64,000 nt of DNA, taken from Ypsolopha sequella (taxonomy: Eukaryota; Arthropoda; Insecta; Lepidoptera; Ypsolophidae). Numbering within the stretch: position 1 is the first letter of the stretch; the number at the start of each line of letters is the position of its first letter. The stretch covers positions 9,720,417 through 9,784,416 of the forward strand of contig OW203997.1 of assembly GCA_934047225.1 (NCBI GenBank). Reading direction: 5' to 3'. Positions 58,687 through 64,000 of the stretch are shown piece after piece. The notes beneath the pieces were generated by a model that worked only from the letters and a program-made list of their open reading frames with translations, searched no databases and was not told where the DNA came from. The position numbers and the translations under genes are program-made.

Positions 58687-58775
58687 CAGGTTTTGTACAA
58701 TAAAATATACATCTCGATGTGTAAGATATACAGTGCGTAATAAAAGAATATGGATCTCAAGGTCCAATGTTGGAT

Positions 58776-58799
58776 CCAAGAAGCTTATAAGCTTCTTGG
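58776..58799. repeat. Perfect 24-bp palindrome
   Basis: CCAAGAAGCTTATAAGCTTCTTGG has one base more than can be shown unbroken elsewhere; its arms are CCAAGAAGCTTA and TAAGCTTCTTGG with no spacer. Confidence 0.85.
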
Positions 58800-59380
58800 T
58801 TGGGCGGCGAGTCAAAAGTCTTTGCTCTTTTGTAAGTCAAGATTAACTTTATTCATCTAACGAATTATTTTAGAAATTAATCACTTTTGTTTAGAATTAT
58901 CAAGGAACGGGGTGGGTGTCTTTGACTGAATAATCCCGATGGAGGGTAGGCAATGTAAATATAACGGAACAAGTTTCAGAACTTTGCCGTTTGTTCGTTA
59001 AAACTTTAGATGAAAGGAGAAAATTGTGAATCGGCAGTTTTTCTGGTCCTTTTCTGCATTACTCGTATCTTCAATTTGTTGCTGTTTTGAAGTTAAAAAA
59101 GATTATAATTTTCTTGAAAATCTGATATTCAATGCATAAAACATAAATATACAATAAGCTTTGTATTTTGTATTTTAAAATATACTGTTACTGTTAGAAT
59201 ATACAACCGTTTCAGCTAAGAATTATCAAATAAAAATATATAAAACGACAAAATATAATTTCAAAATATATATATAAAGAAAACCGCAATCTTATAATCT
59301 ATCCACTAAATAATAAAGTCAACATGCCGTTGGGATATTTTTGATTTTAATTTTCAGTATAGTCAAGACCTGAAGCTCCG
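58800..59380. other. No gene recognised
   Basis: Nothing that I can assign. Confidence 0.4.
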
Positions 59381-59575
59381 AAGGGGTGTCAGAGTTATTT
59401 CCGAGTATCGACTGTGAAATATAAGTCACTGTCCACACTCGTACACCCCCGTTTTACCAACGATTACATCCCAGCGTGATGGGGCTTATGAAGCATGCAC
59501 ACGGGTCAGCCTTACGGGATTTGAATCCACGGGCTCCAGATTTGTGGTCGAGTACTCGCACCACTAGACTGAAAA
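59381..59575 (-). mobile_element. tRNA-derived SINE fragment
   Basis: On the minus strand, AGTCTAGTGGTGCGAGTACT (A-box region) is followed by GTGGATTCAAATCCC (B-box region), then a tail GGGGGTGTACGAGTGTGGAC. The tail recurs at 62010-62050. Confidence 0.5.
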
Positions 59576-59599
59576 GGTGGTTATTAAGGTTTGAACAAA

Positions 59600-59672
59600 T
59601 GAAATGAAATATATGAAATATGAAATGAAATGAAATGAAATAATGAAATATATAAAATGAAATGAAATATAT
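59600..59672. repeat. (GAAAT)n simple repeat
   Basis: ATGAAATGAAATGAAAT units with ATAT interruptions. Confidence 0.85.
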
Positions 59673-59804
59673 TTATTTATGTTAATGTAGGTATAACATA
59701 CACTTATTACAAATTGGTAATGTTTCATTTAAAAAAAACACGTTTATATAAACATAGTTTGCTTCGTAGCTATAAAATTATATAATAAAGCCGATTCTGA
59801 AGGC

Positions 59805-60197
59805 TTTAAGGGGGAACGAGTCGTATCCTCTACGAAACGCACAACTTAAGATGGTTCTTCTTATTTTTGAATTACAGATATTAAATAAACGTGATTCATG
59901 GCATTTCGCGAACACAGTTTAGTGTCAGTTCAGCTTTTCCAGCTAAATTTTGTTATTTAATGCATTACGTTGTAAATGTATGGGCACACACACTTAAAAG
60001 CGTGTTTTAAGTTTGTGTGCCCATACATTTACAACGTAATGCATAAAATAACAAAATTTTGCCGGAAAAACCTAACTGACATTAAACTTTGTTCGCGAAA
60101 TGCCATGAATCACATTTCTTTAATACCTATAATTCAAAAATAAGAAAAGCCGTCTTAAGTTGTGCGTTTCGTAGAGGATACGACTAGTTTCCCCTTA
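59805..60197. mobile_element. Hairpin MITE whose single arm also sits in the family introns
   Basis: Arms of about 190 bp mirrored around 60002: CGTATCCTCTACGAAACGCA, GGCATTTCGCGAACA, TGTGTGCCCATACATTTAC and their complements. One arm, diverged, is present in the intron of G2 (16780-16920), G3 (25310-25510), G4 (30760-30960), G5 (33425-33620) and G6 (41925-42065). Confidence 0.85.
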
Positions 60198-60491
60198 ATT
60201 TAAGTTTTAAGTGTTGTCGAAGCGTCCCAAAGTGATTTAGTTTCTGTTCCTACAACTTAAAGGCTATTTTACAATTAACAAAATTTTGTTTTGACAGTAA
60301 TTAACAATGTTATGGTGAATAATAAATAAAACTGATGACGACGTATAATAGGTTGTCTAATTTTGATGCTGATTTAGATATATTTTTGTTTAGTTTCCCT
60401 AGTTTTAAATCTAAGATTTTTAATTGTTCAAAGTCATAATTTAATATTCTGTTAGCGTTAGTTTTAGTTTTACTCTATAAATACTTATCTA

Positions 60492-60500
60492 TATATATAT

Positions 60501-60531
<31 letters not shown>

Positions 60532-60543
60532 GTATATATATTT
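60492..60543. repeat. (TA)n microsatellite
   Basis: About 50 bases of TA, broken by single-base changes. Confidence 0.9.
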
Positions 60544-61010
60544 ATACTTATAGTAGCTTTAGATTATTGATCTGCACTGTTCAAAGTATTATCATTTATA
60601 TTGTACTTGTTACATTTAACTTTTGATAAAGCTCTCTGTTATTTGTAAAAGGTGTGCACCTGTAACGTTACAACACACGGATGCTAACCCTACATATTTA
60701 ATAGTATTATACTTTTTGTGTATGTAACATTGGTGCTTCTCATAAATAAATAAATAAATAAATAAAACTGTCACTTAACAAGAAGAAAACAATTTTTTCG
60801 GGTTAAAGTTGACGACTTAGTTCGAGTTTTTAATTAAAGTTAGTATGTTATTTTCTTAGGTGTGATCAGCCCTCGTTGTATAGTTTATTTCAAAGTAATT
60901 TGAAGTAAACAAAAATATCATAAGTTACATCAGCAAGGGCAAATTAGTTACACATTGGTACATGCTCTAAGGTTAGAACAATATACAGTATGACCTGAAA
61001 ATGTAAACAA
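60544..61010. other. No gene recognised; short (AAAT)n run
   Basis: The AAAT run is at 60745-60768; otherwise nothing is seen. Confidence 0.45.
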
Positions 61011-61317
61011 GAAAAAAACCGGCCAAGTGCGAATCGGACTCGCGCACGAAGGGTTCCGTCTGTAAAAACGGCAAAAAAAACATGTTTGTTCTATGGAAGC
61101 CCCCTTTTTAAATTTTATTCTGTTTTTTAGTGTTTGCTGTTATAGCGGTAACAGATATACATCATCTGTGAAAATTTCAACTGTCTAACTATCACGGTTC
61201 ATGAGATACAGCCTGCTGACAGACGGACAGACAGACGGACAGACAGACGGAGAGACGGACAGCGGAGTCTTAGTAATAGGGTCCCGTTGGTTACCTTTTG
61301 GGTAGGGAACCCTAAAA
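61011..61317 (+). repeat. Dispersed repeat C, good copy
   Basis: AACCGGCCAAGTGCGAATCG, GGGTTCCGT, repeated GACGGACAGA units, GGGTAGGGAACCCTAAAA. Inverted partner at 63312-63633. Confidence 0.8.
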
Positions 61318-61499
61318 ATAGCATGTTCTAGGACTGACAAAGGTGACTTTTAATTTAAAATAAACAAAACATCTCTTTCAATATTGACTTACCTTTAGTT
61401 TAGGTACATACATAATCGATTATGTTAGTAAATAAATACTTACATTACATATCATTTATCCATCGTAATGAAATATCACTTTACCTATTTTCAACGAAC

Positions 61500-61550
61500 T
61501 TTGTTGTGAACTACTAGCCCAGAGGTCACGGGTTCAATTCCCGGGCCACA
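61500..61550 (+). repeat. tRNA T-arm fragment
   Basis: GGTCACGGGTTCAATTCCCG has a B box with a 5-bp stem, but no matching 5' half precedes it. Probably a SINE or tRNA pseudogene end. Confidence 0.4.
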
Positions 61551-61559
61551 TTTATATTC

Positions 61560-61890
61560 CGTCCGCTAAAGGTTCATACAAACGAAATACCAAAGAGGAC
61601 AGTAAGAGGACAGCTCACAGGCAAAAAACCAGGAGGCCCACCATGTCTGGGACCGATGGATGGCGGTATATCCATCCCTAATAGCCGGGCCTTATATGGA
61701 ACAGACTGGTGACGGGCAGCGGCGTCACTGGTGCGAGGGTTCCGGCACCACGCTCACCAACCCGCCTACCCAACGTGTGTGCGTATGGGCAATTCTTCCA
61801 GGATGACCGCCGGTAGTGACAAAGTCCTAGAAAGGCTTATGTCCAGCAGTGGACGAACTAGGCTGATGGATGGATGGATGAAAAATGGTT
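61560..61890 (+). mobile_element. LINE 3' tail fragment
   Basis: GGACAGCTCACAGGCAAAAA, CCGATGGATGGCGGTATATC, GTCCAGCAGTGGACGAACTA, AGGCTGATGGATGGATGGA; the GGAT-rich end is typical of such tails. Copies at 1875-2105 and 23571-23710 (inverted). Confidence 0.65.
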
Positions 61891-62070
61891 TTAGTATTTC
61901 GTTTGTATTATTATGAACTAGGATTGCTCCTTAGCTGTGGCCTCTTAAGCTGTGGTCCAATTTAGGCCCGAAGTACGACGATAGGGCTCACCACCCATCA
62001 CGGATGAAACGTGGGTGTACGAGAGTGGCGAATCCACACTCGGTAACACTTTTGATACCCCCTCGGGGTT

Positions 62071-62829
62071 TCATGTCGTGATATTATCTTCTATTGATAA
62101 TCTTCGTTTTCTAGATAACTGTCTAATTAGCAGCCAAAGTGTCTTACGGTGGGTTCCAGCGTTCCTGGCAAACTAAGTAGTGGCTTGTTTCGAAATTTAA
62201 ATTTAATTAGCGAGAAAATTACCGCAATTAGTACAGTGATTCGCGCAAGGATTAGTTTTCGAAATTCTAAACATTCGCAATGTTGACTTGCTGACTCAGA
62301 ATTGTGGTGAGAGTGTACAAATATTGCTTACATTCTTATAGGCTACAGAAAACACCTTCTCTATATCAGGCCTTACAACTGAAATGGCTTTTAGTGATGG
62401 CGTCATCACTAGTGGTACATGCGATTTTACTATGGGATTTTCAGCAACAAAATTTTCATTCCCATTTTATTTTTAAGCACCGTATTTATTCATAAGAATT
62501 AAAAAAAACTTATTACTTTTGAATTGTTTACATATTTATGTATTATTTTTATAGTTCTTAATTTTTTGTATTAATTATTAATTAAATTTTAAAAAAGTTG
62601 TGAAATTGCTTTCTATTTTTCATCCGGTCTGAAATGTCAAATAAAATAAAAATCAATAAATCTGCCAAACTCCCCTGAAGAAATGTCTTCATTGTACCCT
62701 GAGTGATGACGTCACATTTGAGTTGTCAGGCCTGTACAGAATGTACACTGACAGTAGGTGTTGCTAAAGATCAAATTGAAGCGTATGTGCCCTTGGTACT
62801 TACCGAAAGGAACATGAATAAAAAAGGGT
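62071..62829. other. No gene recognised
   Basis: Nothing that I can assign. Confidence 0.4.
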
Positions 62830-62955
62830 TCGGCACTGATTGCAACTGATTCTGTTCTAATGCCATCTCTTTTGCACACGTGAAAAAGGTCTGACTCTAC
62901 TATTTTCAAATAATTTTATGATGCACCCAAGTCTGCCTTTTTAGAACCCCTGAAC
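62830..62955 (+). mobile_element. 145-bp MITE, truncated copy
   Basis: GATTCTGTTCTAATGCCATC to TGCCTTTTTAGAACCCC. Confidence 0.75.
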
Positions 62956-63311
62956 TCTGATTCAAAAATGCAACACAGCAATTTGCAATTTCACCAGAGC
63001 AACTTATGTAGTTCTTAGAAAAAGACAGTTTTTTTTGGAATGATAATGTACCATGAATTGAATTTCTGTAATTAATTATAAATTATATAAGCCTTGTCGA
63101 ATTGATTCGACAACAAACTAGAGTCATAGATGTCAGTAAATGAATATTTTGCGAAGCGAAGCGTGGAGGAGCGTGTTAGATTTATATGTAAAATAAATTT
63201 TAGGAGCCAAGCAAAGCAGAGTGGAACAAGCCGACCCTTTGATTCTTAATAAAAAAAATCCGGACTATACGGACTATTGCAACAAACCTTTGGTTTTCGC
63301 GATGATCCGTT

Positions 63312-63633
63312 TTTAGGGTTCCGTACCCAAAGGGTAACCAACGGGACCCTATTACTAAGAATCCGCTGTCCGTCTGTCTGTGCGTCTGTCCTTCTGTCAC
63401 CATGAACTAAATCTAATGTCCATGATGTATCTCATGAACCGTGATAGTTACAGTTGAAATTTTCACAGATGATTATTTCTGTTGCCGCTATAACTACAAA
63501 CAATAAAAAAGAGAATAAAATAAATATTTAAGAGGGCTTCCATACAACAAACGTGATTTTTTTGCCGTTTTTATAGATAATAGTACGGAACCCTTCGTGC
63601 GCGAGTCCGACTCGCACTTGGCCGTTTTTTTTC
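63312..63633 (-). repeat. Dispersed repeat C, inverted copy
   Basis: TTAGGGTTCCGTACCCAAAG to CGACTCGCACTTGGCCG, the mirror of 61011-61317. Confidence 0.8.
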
Positions 63634-63851
63634 TAAATACCCTACAACATTATATAACCCAACAGTGGGTTATAACCTGGGTCATTTATTATTACCCATC
63701 TCTAAATATAGGTAAGTTAAGTACCAAATCTGAACGTAAGACGTTGCATCACGGTACAGGCAAAAATATTAAAAAATATTATATTAGAAACAATACTCCC
63801 ATACTATCAGATTAGCGCGTCAAAGATGTTTGTCTCGAAAGAATAAGGTTT

Positions 63852-63957
63852 AGCTTAAGAGCGGTTTAGCAGTCGGATTGTTAAAAACCCGCCTTTTTCT
63901 AATTAACCGAAACGCAACACTTATATTCAAAATTTACTCAACAGTTCCTCAACAAAA
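63852..63957 (-). repeat. Dispersed repeat E, copy 3
   Basis: Reverse complement of 20790-20896 (AACCCGCCTTTTTCTAATTA). Confidence 0.75.
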
Positions 63958-64000
63958 CCTCATTACCTATTGTATGGTGTACGCTACCATAGCAAAGTTT

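Noticed and set aside
61731..61916. Short frame in the LINE tail
   Set aside because: It lies wholly in a repeated 3' tail also found at 1875 and 23571.

Overview
The window looks like nuclear DNA from a moth or butterfly (Lepidoptera). It is AT-rich, has spliced TATA-promoter genes, and is packed with transposon debris of kinds usual in that order: jockey/R4-type LINE tails, Tc1, PIF/Harbinger, hAT and copia remains, tRNA-derived SINE pieces, and the dispersed repeat ending in a run like AAAACCGGCCAAGTGCGA. The order is inferred from recognised repeat styles, not from a database match. No bacterial operon, CRISPR array or rRNA is present.

The only host-type genes I can support are six paralogues of one small secreted-protein family, called G1 to G6 here: G1 (-) 3830-5630, G2 (-) 15871-18838, G3 (+) 24870-26435, G4 (-) 30014-31381, G5 (+) 33007-34449, G6 (-) 40597-43356. 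Each has a TATATAAA box about 70 bases before the ATG. A 46-47 codon first exon (signal peptide plus a short helical stretch ending in a Cys) stops at a GTAAG donor, and a phase-0 intron follows. The second exon opens with a matching short helix and Cys and continues as a Pro/Tyr/Thr/Ser/Val-rich low-complexity tail. Such tails suggest an extracellular structural protein (cuticle, eggshell or silk-like), but the function is unknown. G2-G6 also share intron and flanking DNA, so they arose by duplication of a unit of several kilobases. G1 is older and divergent.

Layout: 1-3.6 kb repeats; 3.8-7.3 kb G1, whose upstream region is split by a hAT-like insertion; 7.3-11.4 kb nested repeats; 11.4-15.0 kb a decayed PIF/Harbinger element in which the transposase and a MADF-BESS accessory gene lie on opposite strands with interlocking exons; 15.4-19.1 kb G2; 19.1-23.8 kb repeats, a LINE reverse-transcriptase relic and a possible seventh-gene relic; 23.86-32.4 kb a giant imperfect palindrome holding convergent G3 and G4; 32.8-34.8 kb G5; 34.8-40.2 kb Tc1 relic, orphan flank and internally deleted copia element; 40.2-43.6 kb G6; 43.9-48.2 kb LINE relic, 82-bp tandem repeat and a 1.7-kb strand-switching microsatellite; 48.2-64 kb gene-free repeats, MITEs, SINE pieces and simple repeats.

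The most notable points are the secreted two-exon family, the palindrome that carries two copies, and the interdigitated Harbinger gene pair. All repeat boundaries and percentages were judged by eye.
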